From Planctomycetaceae bacterium (lineage in GTDB: Bacteria; Planctomycetota; Planctomycetia; Planctomycetales; Planctomycetaceae), in NCBI GenBank assembly GCA_020426065.1, contig JAGQQT010000112.1, positions 1-10,173 on the forward strand: DNA of 10,173 bases, given 5' to 3'. Positions within the stretch are counted from its first letter, which is position 1; each line of letters begins with the position of its first letter. The notes below the pieces were generated by a model. The model was not told the DNA's origin, ran no database searches, and saw nothing but the letters and a program-made list of their open reading frames with translations. A program made the translations under genes and the position numbers. Shown in pieces: positions 1 to 6,504 of the stretch.

Positions 1-407
1 GGATCATTCCGACGCTCCTCCATTCCGGGAGCGCCGCTGATCACAACCACGGGCGATTTTTCCGCGTATGCTCCGGCAATCGAATTGCACAGGCTCAATC
101 CCCCCACGCAATACGTAACGCACACCGCTCCCATGCCATGCACGCGAGCGTAGGCGTCAGCGGCGTAGCCGGCGCAGTCTTCCCGGGTCGTGCCGATCAC
201 ACGGATCGGACTTTCCTCCAGCATCCCATAGAACTGCAGCACGAAATCACCGGGGATCCCAAACAGATCCTTGATGCCATACTCCTGCAGCTTGGCGATC
301 AGATAGGCACCGATTTCCGGTTCATCCGCCGACCGGCGCGCGGCGGGCCGCTTCGGGCTGGTTTTCTTGGCCGAGGAACTCCGACTCTTGTCCGACTGCT
401 TTGCCAT
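1..407 (-). CDS. ThDP-dependent 2-keto acid decarboxylase (pyruvate/indolepyruvate decarboxylase-like), N-terminal part
   Basis: Only the first 135 residues are present; the gene runs off the left edge. Residues 31-135 match the N-terminal pyrimidine-binding domain of the pyruvate/indolepyruvate decarboxylase family: [19 protein letters not shown] leads into GIPGD, then [40 protein letters not shown]76 in REDCAG aligns with the catalytic Glu that activates the thiamine diphosphate aminopyrimidine ring. The His-His motif of true decarboxylases would lie just past the edge, so substrate and exact reaction cannot be settled; an acetolactate synthase-like enzyme is possible. The start is the ATG at 405-407, with GGAGG eight bases upstream (416-420). 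Residues 1-28 form a tail rich in Lys, Arg, Ser and Ala ([14 protein letters not shown]) that the family normally lacks. It is divergent from the FG-GAP gene at 721. The enzyme is presumably cytosolic. Confidence 0.88.
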   Translation of the reverse strand, partial: MAKQSDKSRSSSAKKTSPKRPAARRSADEPEIGAYLIAKLQEYGIKDLFGIPGDFVLQFYGMLEESPIRVIGTTREDCAGYAADAYARVHGMGAVCVTYCVGGLSLCNSIAGAYAEKSPVVVISGAPGMEERRND

Positions 408-720
408 GTCCACAACCTCCTGAGGTAACGAGACGGGTTCACAGAATTATATCCATCCCCACCATTCCGGACAGACCGTTTCCTTTGCTGAAATGCCGGG
501 CCTTGCCAAACCTGTTTGTTTCAAACATACCGGAAATTCACGTGGACCATTCACTCCCATCCATCGTCGATGTGTATTTTTTTCAACATACGCCTGTTTG
601 TGTCCTATGCTTGTTCAGCTGGAATTGCACGGCTGAAAAAATGGCTCGAATTCCGTCTATAACGATTACTCCGGCGACGTGATTTCGTGAATTGGTCATC
701 CAAAAGAAGATGAGGACTTT
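408..720. other. Intergenic spacer between divergent genes
   Basis: This 313-bp spacer separates two divergent genes and should hold both promoters. The minus-strand -10 candidate lies at 446-451. A small perfect dyad, TGTTTG-TTT-CAAACA, sits at 513-527 and could be an operator or chance. On the plus strand TATAAC at 658-663 lies 57 bases before the ATG at 721 but has no recognisable -35. No convincing coding region is seen. Confidence 0.5.
446..451 (-). promoter_or_regulatory. Candidate -10 box for the decarboxylase gene
   Basis: Read on the minus strand this is a perfect TATAAT, 38 bases upstream of the ATG at 407. I find no good -35 hexamer at 16-18 bases spacing (the best is around 468-474), so the assignment rests on the -10 and its distance to the start. 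Confidence 0.4.
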
Positions 721-2031
721 ATGGGTTTCTTGGGTCATCATAAACGGGCATCCCATATTACCTGCCGTCAGACCGACTCGGCTCCCTGTCAGGTAGAAAC
801 CCTGGAAGATCGTCAGATGCTGAATGGCATCATCGGCAGCGAGACTCTGATTGGGGAAGCCCCCGTTATTGATCAGGCCACTCCCATCCATTTCGGCAAC
901 AGCAGACTGTTCGGACAGACTGGCAATAACTTCTGGGCCGCTGCGAACTCGAACATGTTTCGTCCAACAGAATATGCAACATGGCTTGCCTGGACTTCCA
1001 GCAAAACGTTCATTCAACGTTTGACAGGCGATTTCAACGGAGATGGAATTGATGACATCGCCCTGCTCTCTGAGGACAAATACTGGTATGTCGGTCTTTC
1101 CTCATCAGGCTCCGGAATGCGCTGGTCCAACTGGGGAGGACCATTTACTGGTAACAACATCAAAGAGGTCCATGTTGCTGATTTGAATGGTGATGGCAAA
1201 GATGACATCTTCGGTTTCGCCGAATACAACAACAACACTGTCATCAGGATTTTCCGTTCATCTGGATACAGCTTTACCCAGTTTGGAGGGGCTATCTACA
1301 GCAATTCCATCGGGACGATTTCGAATGTTCTTGTCACAGATGCTGGCAATCAGGGCGATAATATATTTGTCATCACGACCACAGGTACCATCTGGAGATA
1401 TCAGTTTTCCAACAGCTCCGGTTTGGCTAGTTTTGCAGGAAGACTTTCAGGTTTTTATGACCGAATTCAGGCAGGCGACGTAGATGGGGATGGGAGTCCT
1501 GACCTTATCACCGTAACTGGAAGCTTCCAGAACTATGTCTTCAGTACTTACAAGCTGGAGAACTCCGAATTCACGCGTTCCTATTCCGGGAGAATCACAG
1601 CGCTGTCCAGCTTCGATGAATTCGTCGTGGGCGACTTCAATGGGGACCACCAGGACGATGTGGCGGCCTTGATCAATGGCAACAAACTGTGGGTCGGAGT
1701 CAGCGATGGCACCCAGTTCAACTTGAGCCTCTGGAGCAGTTTAAGCCTGACCGGAGGTGGATATTACGACTTCTATGTCGATGATGTGGACCGCAACAGC
1801 ACACCGGATATTGTAATTCGAGACCATGACTCCCGCTGGCTGGGACTGGTAAGCTACTCCTCCAGGTTTTATCAAAAAATACTCGCCCAGTGGGATGGAA
1901 CGGCCAATTGGAGCATGACTTCCGATAATCAGCCGACCTTTGTCCTGTTTGGCCTCCTGGCACCTGAGAAAGAGGAAACTGAAAGACTCTTCGGTCATTC
2001 CGCCCTGCTCGATTTTCTGGCTGCTTTGTAG
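721..2031 (+). CDS. LEPR-XLL-type surface protein with FG-GAP/VCBS beta-propeller repeats
   Basis: A 436-aa protein. Residues 25-35 read VETLEDRQMLN, the N-terminal LEPR-XLL-like motif that marks many large planctomycete exported or surface proteins. Calcium-loop repeats of the FG-GAP/VCBS (integrin alpha) type follow: GDFNGDGIDDI (103-113), ADLNGDGKDDI (153-163), a degenerate TDAGNQGDNI (206-215), GDVDGDGSPDL (252-262), GDFNGDHQDDV (304-314) and a partly degenerate DDVDRNSTPDI (354-364). Spacing is 46-53 residues, as expected for propeller blades, each followed by an aromatic stretch such as KLWVGVSDG. These loops bind Ca2+ in known relatives; the repeats commonly serve adhesion or ligand binding. 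The C-terminus is acidic then hydrophobic (PEKEETERLFG...LLDFLAAL). GAGG upstream of the ATG at 721 supports the start. The ligand is unknown and no enzymatic domain is seen. Confidence 0.87.
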   Translation: MGFLGHHKRASHITCRQTDSAPCQVETLEDRQMLNGIIGSETLIGEAPVIDQATPIHFGNSRLFGQTGNNFWAAANSNMFRPTEYATWLAWTSSKTFIQRLTGDFNGDGIDDIALLSEDKYWYVGLSSSGSGMRWSNWGGPFTGNNIKEVHVADLNGDGKDDIFGFAEYNNNTVIRIFRSSGYSFTQFGGAIYSNSIGTISNVLVTDAGNQGDNIFVITTTGTIWRYQFSNSSGLASFAGRLSGFYDRIQAGDVDGDGSPDLITVTGSFQNYVFSTYKLENSEFTRSYSGRITALSSFDEFVVGDFNGDHQDDVAALINGNKLWVGVSDGTQFNLSLWSSLSLTGGGYYDFYVDDVDRNSTPDIVIRDHDSRWLGLVSYSSRFYQKILAQWDGTANWSMTSDNQPTFVLFGLLAPEKEETERLFGHSALLDFLAAL

Positions 2032-2186
2032 TCGCGATTCTTTTAAATAGCATGCCCAACAGCGCATGAGGGTGATAAGCAGTAATAACCTGCCATGCTG
2101 AATCTCGCGGGGGCTTCCACTGCGCGGAGCGCCCACTGCCACCCCTGTTTCCCCTAAGTATTCTTCATAAAGCAGAGCGGAACAAC

Positions 2187-2382
2187 GTGGCACGCCCAGC
2201 AGCGCAGCGAATGGACGTGGTGAATCCGTTGGAAGTATTGATTGGTGGGTGGCACTGGCTCTGCCAGTGTTTCCTTATCATTCACGACTCTGGCAAATCC
2301 AGTGCCACACCAATTATTCAAGTGCAGCTGAACCCGACAACCACGCCCATCATTCCGCTACGCTGCATTCTGGGCGTGCCAC
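2187..2382. repeat. Nested REP/BIME-like palindrome cluster with GTGGCAC heads
   Basis: Four hairpin units are arranged as two nested inverted pairs, each starting GTGGCAC. Outer left, plus strand: GTGG at 2187-2190, then CACGCCCA (2191-2198) pairing with TGGACGTG (2212-2219), one mismatch. Inner left, plus strand: GTGG at 2249-2252, then CACTGGC-TCT-GCCAGTG (2253-2269), a perfect 7-bp stem. Inner right, minus strand: head at 2305-2308, stem 2288-2304 with one mismatch. Outer right, minus strand: head at 2379-2382, a perfect 8-bp stem CACGCCCA (2342-2349) with TGGGCGTG (2371-2378). A GTGG-type tetranucleotide followed by a stem-loop, in inverted pairs, is the layout of REP/BIME elements moved by RAYT transposases; no such transposase gene lies in the window. 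Confidence 0.75.
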
Positions 2383-2472
2383 GGTCTTACTTGTGTGGAC
2401 TTCGGGCCAATTCGCGTACGGAAAAATAACCTCGGAGATGCCCTAACTGCTTGTTCTACAGGCAGATCGGCA

Positions 2473-2502
2473 TTGACCTGTTCTTTCCGGGAGCGGTACA
2501 TT
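2473..2502 (+). promoter_or_regulatory. Candidate sigma-70-type promoter of the TPR gene
   Basis: TTGACC (2473-2478) and TACATT (2497-2502) are separated by 18 bases. Transcription would start near 2509, giving a leader of about 32 bases that contains the ribosome binding site AGGAGAAGG at 2528-2536, four bases before the ATG at 2541. Planctomycete promoters often deviate from the enterobacterial consensus, so this is a candidate only. Confidence 0.45.
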
Positions 2503-2540
2503 TTGCCATCTGACTCACAATCCGTTCAGGAGAAGGCAGG

Positions 2541-4853
2541 ATGCCCCGATCATATTCATGGAGGACATTGTTTCTGGCCGGAATGGTCTGCTGGCTGCTG
2601 GCTCCCGTGAGTTTGCTCCAGGCGGCTGAGCAGCTTGCCCCCACTGCTGTTCAGGCAGAACTGGATCGCCGGGCGGAACTGCTCAATCAGATTGTGGCCG
2701 AGACTGATCTGCCGAGTCGGATACAGCTGATCGAGCAGGTTCGGACCAGTGAGCAACTGCTACTTGAACAGAAATCCTTTCCGCCGAATCAACTGCAGCA
2801 ACTACTCGATGAACACATCGGACTGCTGAGTTACCTGGTCGATTACTTCGAATTTTCCAACCCGCAACGCACCGTTCAATTGCGGGAAGAAGTTCTGAAT
2901 GCCCGCCGTCAGTTTCATTCCGATCCGGATCACTGGGAAATCGGGATGGCTCAGGCCCTGCTGGCGGAATCCCGTCGGGTTGCCGAGCTGGAGGAAGATG
3001 ACCTCGAACGGCTCATGAATGCCCGCACGCTCTACCAGAAAGGGACCGAGGAATTTCAGCGGGAGAATTACGGACTAGCCGCGCGGTTTCAGGAAGAGTG
3101 CCTCGTAATTTACCGGAAGCATCTGGGTGAAGAATACGTCAGCACGGCGATTGCGTATAGGATTTACGGGCGGACACTGATTGAACTGGAGCGGGGAGCG
3201 GAAGCAGCAGAGGCCACCTTTCACGCCGCTCAAATCGCCCGCAAGGTTGTCGGCCCTTCACCGCTGTTTGCCGGAGCACTGGCCGATTGTGCGTCCGGAG
3301 TTTATGTCACAGGGGATGTGAAGCAGGCCGCCAAACTGCAGGAGCGTGCGGTCAGGGAAACTGAACGGGTAGTGGGGCAGCGTCATGAGATGTATGCCAC
3401 GGCCATTAATAACCAGGCTTTGTATCTTTCGGAAGTCGGCGATCCGCAGCAGGCTTATCTGCTGGCGGTCAAAGCGGGCCAGATTCTGGCCTCACTGGGA
3501 AATCTGCCTGAAGCCCAGGCGGACAACTCCAATCTCACTGGAACGATCGCGATGACTGCGGACCGTCACGCGGAAGCCTATGCTGCCTTTCTGCGGGCAA
3601 TCAAAATGCAGACTGAACAACATGGTCCGGATCATTTTTATGTCGCGGTCGCTTATGGAAATGCTTCCCAGGCGGCCATGAAACTGAACCAGATCGAAAG
3701 GGCCGATCAACTGATTAACCGCTCAATCGAAATCGTCGATTTTTCGATTGGCCGGCAGGATCCTCGAGCCGCCGCCATTCTGATCCAGAAGTCGACCATC
3801 CTCCGAAAACAGGGCCGCATGAAGGAAGCCGTTCCGCTGGTTGAACAGGCGATCGATTCGTTGGGAACTTCCCTGGGGAAAGATCATCCCCAATACGCCA
3901 AGGCCACACTGGATCTGGCAGTCATTTACTACGAAACCGGTCACAAGGACAAAGCGGAGCAGTTGATCACCGAAGCGGCCGAAGTGTTTGAACAGAAGCT
4001 GGGACCGAACAGTATCTGGCTGTCCAAATCACTCTCACAGCTGGCCGTGCTCCATTCGCTGGACAATCATCGCGAACTGGCGGAGCAGGCGATTCAACTG
4101 GCCGGTACGATTCTGGTCAGCGTGATCGAGAAAGAGAATCCGGAGTATGCCGAGTATCTGCAGCGAGCGGCGACAGTTTATGAAAACGCTCAGGATGTCG
4201 GCCTGGCGAAAAGCATGCTGAATGAGCTGACACAACTCGCCGAGAAAAAGTATGGAGCCAAGCATCCTGAATATGCCATGGCGATTACCGCTCTCGGAAC
4301 AGTGCTGCTCGATACCGAAGAGAAAGACCGCGGCAAAGTTCTGCTGCAGGAAAGCGAAAAAATTCTGGTTGACACTCTCGGCAGAACACACCCGGAAGTA
4401 TTGCAGGCGATGACCAAAGTCGCTCGCGCGAGTCGACTGGCAGGTGATCCGGAACAGGCTCTCAAAGAACTGGTCGACATCGAAGCGATTGTGAAAAAGC
4501 AGCTCGGTCCGGAGAACGAAGTTTACAGTGAACTCCTGATGGAAATGGGACGCTCCTATCTGATTGAAGGAGACAAAAAAGCGGCCGAGGATGCCCTGGT
4601 GGAGGCGGCCCGCTATTACATCAACCAGCGTGGCCAGGAAAGCCCTGCTGCCCAGGAGGCGCTGGAGTTGATTCGCTTGGCACGCACCGGAGACACCGCT
4701 CAAATCAATGCCGAAGCACTCCGCCAGCTCGAAAAACATCTCCCGGAAGTGCACAACACACTGCAGAAAGCAGACCAGATCGCCACCGAACTGAACCGCC
4801 CCGAATCCATGGAAAAACGCCTCGCCAACCTCCTGGACCGATTGGTTCGCTGA
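2541..4853 (+). CDS. Secreted/periplasmic tetratricopeptide-repeat protein (kinesin-light-chain-like TPR)
   Basis: A 770-aa protein. Residues 1-29 form a Sec signal peptide (basic MPRSYSWR, hydrophobic core, probable cleavage after LLQA). From about residue 160 almost the whole chain is built of ~42-residue units of the TPR_12/kinesin-light-chain type, with the pattern LG..HP.YA.A...LA..Y...G....A....A. The HP-type position recurs at about residues 199, 241, 282, 323, 365, 408, 449, 491, 533, 575, 617 and 659; from 449 on the step is exactly 42. That is roughly twelve units forming a helical solenoid for protein-protein contacts. No catalytic domain is attached. It appears monocistronic, with its own candidate promoter and a strong ribosome binding site. 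The partner is unknown; scaffolding or assembly in the periplasm is an inference. Confidence 0.9.
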   Translation: MPRSYSWRTLFLAGMVCWLLAPVSLLQAAEQLAPTAVQAELDRRAELLNQIVAETDLPSRIQLIEQVRTSEQLLLEQKSFPPNQLQQLLDEHIGLLSYLVDYFEFSNPQRTVQLREEVLNARRQFHSDPDHWEIGMAQALLAESRRVAELEEDDLERLMNARTLYQKGTEEFQRENYGLAARFQEECLVIYRKHLGEEYVSTAIAYRIYGRTLIELERGAEAAEATFHAAQIARKVVGPSPLFAGALADCASGVYVTGDVKQAAKLQERAVRETERVVGQRHEMYATAINNQALYLSEVGDPQQAYLLAVKAGQILASLGNLPEAQADNSNLTGTIAMTADRHAEAYAAFLRAIKMQTEQHGPDHFYVAVAYGNASQAAMKLNQIERADQLINRSIEIVDFSIGRQDPRAAAILIQKSTILRKQGRMKEAVPLVEQAIDSLGTSLGKDHPQYAKATLDLAVIYYETGHKDKAEQLITEAAEVFEQKLGPNSIWLSKSLSQLAVLHSLDNHRELAEQAIQLAGTILVSVIEKENPEYAEYLQRAATVYENAQDVGLAKSMLNELTQLAEKKYGAKHPEYAMAITALGTVLLDTEEKDRGKVLLQESEKILVDTLGRTHPEVLQAMTKVARASRLAGDPEQALKELVDIEAIVKKQLGPENEVYSELLMEMGRSYLIEGDKKAAEDALVEAARYYINQRGQESPAAQEALELIRLARTGDTAQINAEALRQLEKHLPEVHNTLQKADQIATELNRPESMEKRLANLLDRLVR

Positions 4854-4960
4854 AAAACATGAGTTGTCGATAAAATTTCAGGCTGGTATCTCTGGCACTA
4901 CACGAGTGCTGCCATGTTGCATTTTGCCTAACTAAAAACGCACCAACTGTGGGCATGCAT

Positions 4961-4964
4961 GGAG
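4961..4964 (+). promoter_or_regulatory. Ribosome binding site fixing the start of the small membrane protein
   Basis: GGAG five bases before the ATG at 4970 favours this start over the in-frame GTG at 4949 and ATG at 4955, which have no comparable purine tract. Confidence 0.6.
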
Positions 4965-4969
4965 TAAAA

Positions 4970-5260
4970 ATGTTCCGGAGACTATTTGTCAGGTTTCGTA
5001 CAAATCAAGTTCGGTACGTTTTGACCTTGCTTTTGATCGTTGTATTGTCGAATTACTTCTGCCTTGCACTCTCCTTGCACAGCAATTCACATGTGTTGCT
5101 TAATAAAAATGATTACAAAATTGTTCGCAACGAAAGCGGAGGTGAAGATGTTCATCTTCGCGTTGGGTTATACAATTCACATTGCCAGAACTATGTAATA
5201 TGGCTCAACTGTATTCTTGTCCCAGTAGCAGGCTGGATCCTTTCCCTAAAGGATAAGTGA
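4970..5260 (+). CDS. Small two-helix membrane protein of unknown function
   Basis: A 96-aa predicted protein that I do not recognise. A basic start (MFRRLFVRFR) is followed by a hydrophobic segment at about residues 17-36 (VLTLLLIVVLSNYFCLAL), a polar loop of about 38 residues (37-74), and a second hydrophobic segment at about 75-93 (YVIWLNCILVPVAGWIL), ending in KDK. By the positive-inside rule both termini should be cytoplasmic, with the loop outside. Three cysteines (31, 72, 81) lie in or near the helices. It begins 116 bp after the TPR gene on the same strand. The coding sequence is visibly more AT-rich than its neighbours, as seen in orphan or recently acquired genes. The ribosome binding site and two-helix pattern argue that it is real; function is open. 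Confidence 0.55.
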   Translation: MFRRLFVRFRTNQVRYVLTLLLIVVLSNYFCLALSLHSNSHVLLNKNDYKIVRNESGGEDVHLRVGLYNSHCQNYVIWLNCILVPVAGWILSLKDK

Positions 5261-5323
5261 TGATTTGAATCACGGAGATGGGAAAGGTCACACTGCGGTA
5301 ATAAATTGAGAGTTAATCTCCCA

Positions 5324-5460
5324 TGTGCCACGGCTCTGTGAGCCGTGCAGGATTCTACTGAGACCGATATGATTCCTATGCACTGTTGCCTAAATCCCTT
5401 TTTTAAATCGCACAATGGAGCATGATCTTCACTCAACACGGCTCACAGAGCCGTGGCACA
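5324..5460. repeat. Perfect 24-bp inverted repeat flanking an 89-bp core
   Basis: The left arm 5324-5347 and right arm 5437-5460 are exact reverse complements. Each arm is itself a hairpin, CACGGCTC-TGT-GAGCCGTG on the left (5329-5347), with an 8-bp stem and 3-base loop. The arms begin GTGCCAC, close to the GTGGCAC heads of the cluster at 2187-2382. The core 5348-5436 has no evident gene. The right arm ends 62 bases before the lipoprotein start, so the element lies in that gene's likely leader or promoter. It looks like a paired REP (BIME-like) or small MITE-like unit. Confidence 0.8.
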
Positions 5461-5522
5461 CTTATTCCGGTCAACTTGGTATTCAGCAGACACAATCCTC
5501 ACACCACAGGGTATTACTTCCC

Positions 5523-5747
5523 ATGCGTTACGCACTCATTCTGGCTTCCCTTTTAATGCTCATCTGTCTGGGTTGCGATGCACCCGGGCGGCAACAGCAG
5601 GCGGAGGAAGATCGACGGCAGCAGACAGTCGATGATCTCAAATCGATGGGGGAAGCCATGCACAACAACCAGAGCGCACTCCCAGAAGCCAGTTCCACTG
5701 ATGCAGCAGGGTCAAGTGACATCCCTCACTCTGCCGATGCTCCCTGA
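5523..5747 (+). CDS. Small lipoprotein with DUF1559-like motif remnant
   Basis: A 74-aa predicted lipoprotein. The N-terminus MRYALILASLLMLICLGC is a short basic plus hydrophobic signal ending in Cys18; Gly at -1 fits signal peptidase II, though Cys at -3 is atypical (Leu is usual). The mature part is polar: RQQQAEEDRRQQTVDDLK, then SMGEAMHNNQSALP and a Ser/Ala/Asp-rich tail. The stretch RRQQTVDDLK-SMGEAMHNNQSALP resembles the planctomycete DUF1559 signature (RR..C..NLKQIGLALHNYH...FP), but without the pilin-like helix. The ATG at 5523 is chosen because it puts the signal at the N-terminus; an in-frame ATG at 5415 would translate through the inverted repeat. No strong ribosome binding site is seen (AGGG about ten bases upstream). 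It is convergent with the 188-aa gene. Function unknown. Confidence 0.6.
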   Translation: MRYALILASLLMLICLGCDAPGRQQQAEEDRRQQTVDDLKSMGEAMHNNQSALPEASSTDAAGSSDIPHSADAP

Positions 5748-5847
5748 ACGACTGGCACACGGTTCTCAGAAATAGTTCGAACCTGAAGTCAGCACTGATC
5801 TGAAAGCCAGACGGTAAGATGTCTTCGGTATCCAGTTGAAATGCTTG

Positions 5848-6414
5848 CTAATCAAGGTCTTGCTGGTGAGGGGGCCGTTGGTCCTGGAAAAATGTGCGAA
5901 TATCAACTGTCGTTGAGGCAAATCTTGATAGTGCCTCCTGTCCATTGGGTACGGTTTTCAGGTCAAGATTCACCTGCTTGACGATGGCAGGTTGTTGCTG
6001 GGTGGAAACGAGCAGCAATCCCCCTTTTGCAAGATCATAAGAGACACCATCGATTGAGATGGTTGCTGTTTTTCCGTCGCGGGATTCCGCCTTAATGTCA
6101 ATTCGCCGACCATCTTTTGCCCGATGATAACCCTTGTAGGCTGCACCGTCACGGGCTCCCCCGCCACCGTTACCGGAACGGCTGTTGGGCAAGTCTGACC
6201 AGACAACGAACGAAACTCCCTCCGGTGGACCAGCATATAAAGTGACTTCGCTCACGGATGCGGCGTCAATACCGGGGATTGGATCGCTCGTCATGGTCGT
6301 CCAACTGGCACCGCCATCAGAGATTCCATACCGTTGACTGGATTTATCCTCATCAATCGCAGACAGAAGAGCCAGCAGGGCAATCGGTATGACAAATGCG
6401 TTCATGATCGACAT
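5848..6414 (-). CDS. Hypothetical 188-aa protein, probably exported
   Basis: Unrecognised family. Residues 5-20 (NAFVIPIALLALLSAI) are hydrophobic and could be a signal peptide or anchor, though the usual N-terminal Lys/Arg are absent and no clear AxA cleavage site follows. The rest is soluble and beta-rich in appearance: VSEVTLYAGPPEGVSFVVW (54-72), a glycine-rich loop RSGNGGGGARDG (79-90), then alternating strands DGRRIDIKAESRDGKTATI (101-119), DGVSYDLAKGGLLLVS (122-137), and a Pro/Gln-rich end. The ATG at 6412-6414 has AGGAG eight bases upstream (6423-6427). It lies 90 bp downstream of the 140-aa gene on the same strand, so the two may be co-transcribed, with a strong hairpin between them. 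No catalytic motif seen. Confidence 0.72.
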   Translation of the reverse strand: MSIMNAFVIPIALLALLSAIDEDKSSQRYGISDGGASWTTMTSDPIPGIDAASVSEVTLYAGPPEGVSFVVWSDLPNSRSGNGGGGARDGAAYKGYHRAKDGRRIDIKAESRDGKTATISIDGVSYDLAKGGLLLVSTQQQPAIVKQVNLDLKTVPNGQEALSRFASTTVDIRTFFQDQRPPHQQDLD

Positions 6415-6422
6415 TTTTCAGT

Positions 6423-6427
6423 CTCCT
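6423..6427 (-). promoter_or_regulatory. Ribosome binding site of the 188-aa gene
   Basis: AGGAG on the minus strand, eight bases before the ATG at 6412-6414. It fixes the start and supports the frame as coding. Confidence 0.7.
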
Positions 6428-6461
6428 GTACCCGGGAAAGCGGACTGTAAACTCATGACAA

Positions 6462-6486
6462 TGCAATGACATCCCATGTCATTGCA
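6462..6486. repeat. Perfect 10-bp inverted repeat between two minus-strand genes
   Basis: TGCAATGACA (6462-6471), loop TCCCA, TGTCATTGCA (6477-6486). It lies 18 bases past the stop of the 140-aa gene and 47 bases before the start of the 188-aa gene. There is no T-run on the minus strand after the stem, so it is not a classical intrinsic terminator. It could be an operator, an mRNA-stabilising intercistronic hairpin or an attenuator. Confidence 0.65.
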
Positions 6487-6504
6487 GGTGGGTTCTTCGC
6501 AAGT

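Larger units (their letters stand above)
2032..2540. other. 509-bp intergenic region with repeat elements
   Basis: No real gene is seen here. It contains a GC-rich patch with a duplicated CCACTGC (2117-2123, 2133-2139) around a small GCGC-GGA-GCGC hairpin, the nested palindrome cluster at 2187-2382, and a candidate promoter for the TPR gene near its end. The short open frames across it follow the repeats and lack coding character. Confidence 0.7.

Noticed and set aside
583..1017. 144-codon minus-strand open frame overlapping the start of the FG-GAP gene
   Set aside because: It overlaps the LEDR motif and first third of a well-supported plus-strand protein and shows no recognisable motif.
2187..2382. 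CRISPR array
   Set aside because: The units are inverted and differ in stem sequence and spacing; there are no regular direct repeats with unique spacers and no cas gene.
2187..2429. Open frame over the palindrome cluster as a small gene
   Set aside because: It is made of the inverted repeats, has no ribosome binding site and no protein-like composition.
4035..4754. Long open frame (239 codons) on the minus strand inside the TPR gene
   Set aside because: It lies wholly within the plus-strand TPR coding region, whose 42-residue repeats are unmistakable. The minus-strand translation is an antisense shadow rich in Phe/Arg/Gln without domain features.
4894..4910. Hairpin GCACT-ACACG-AGTGC after the TPR gene as an intrinsic terminator
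   Set aside because: The stem is only 5 bp and is not followed by a T-run, so it is too weak to call.
5415..5522. Upstream in-frame extension of the lipoprotein from the ATG at 5415
   Set aside because: It would translate through the right arm of the inverted repeat and bury the signal sequence inside the protein; the ATG at 5523 gives a proper lipoprotein N-terminus.
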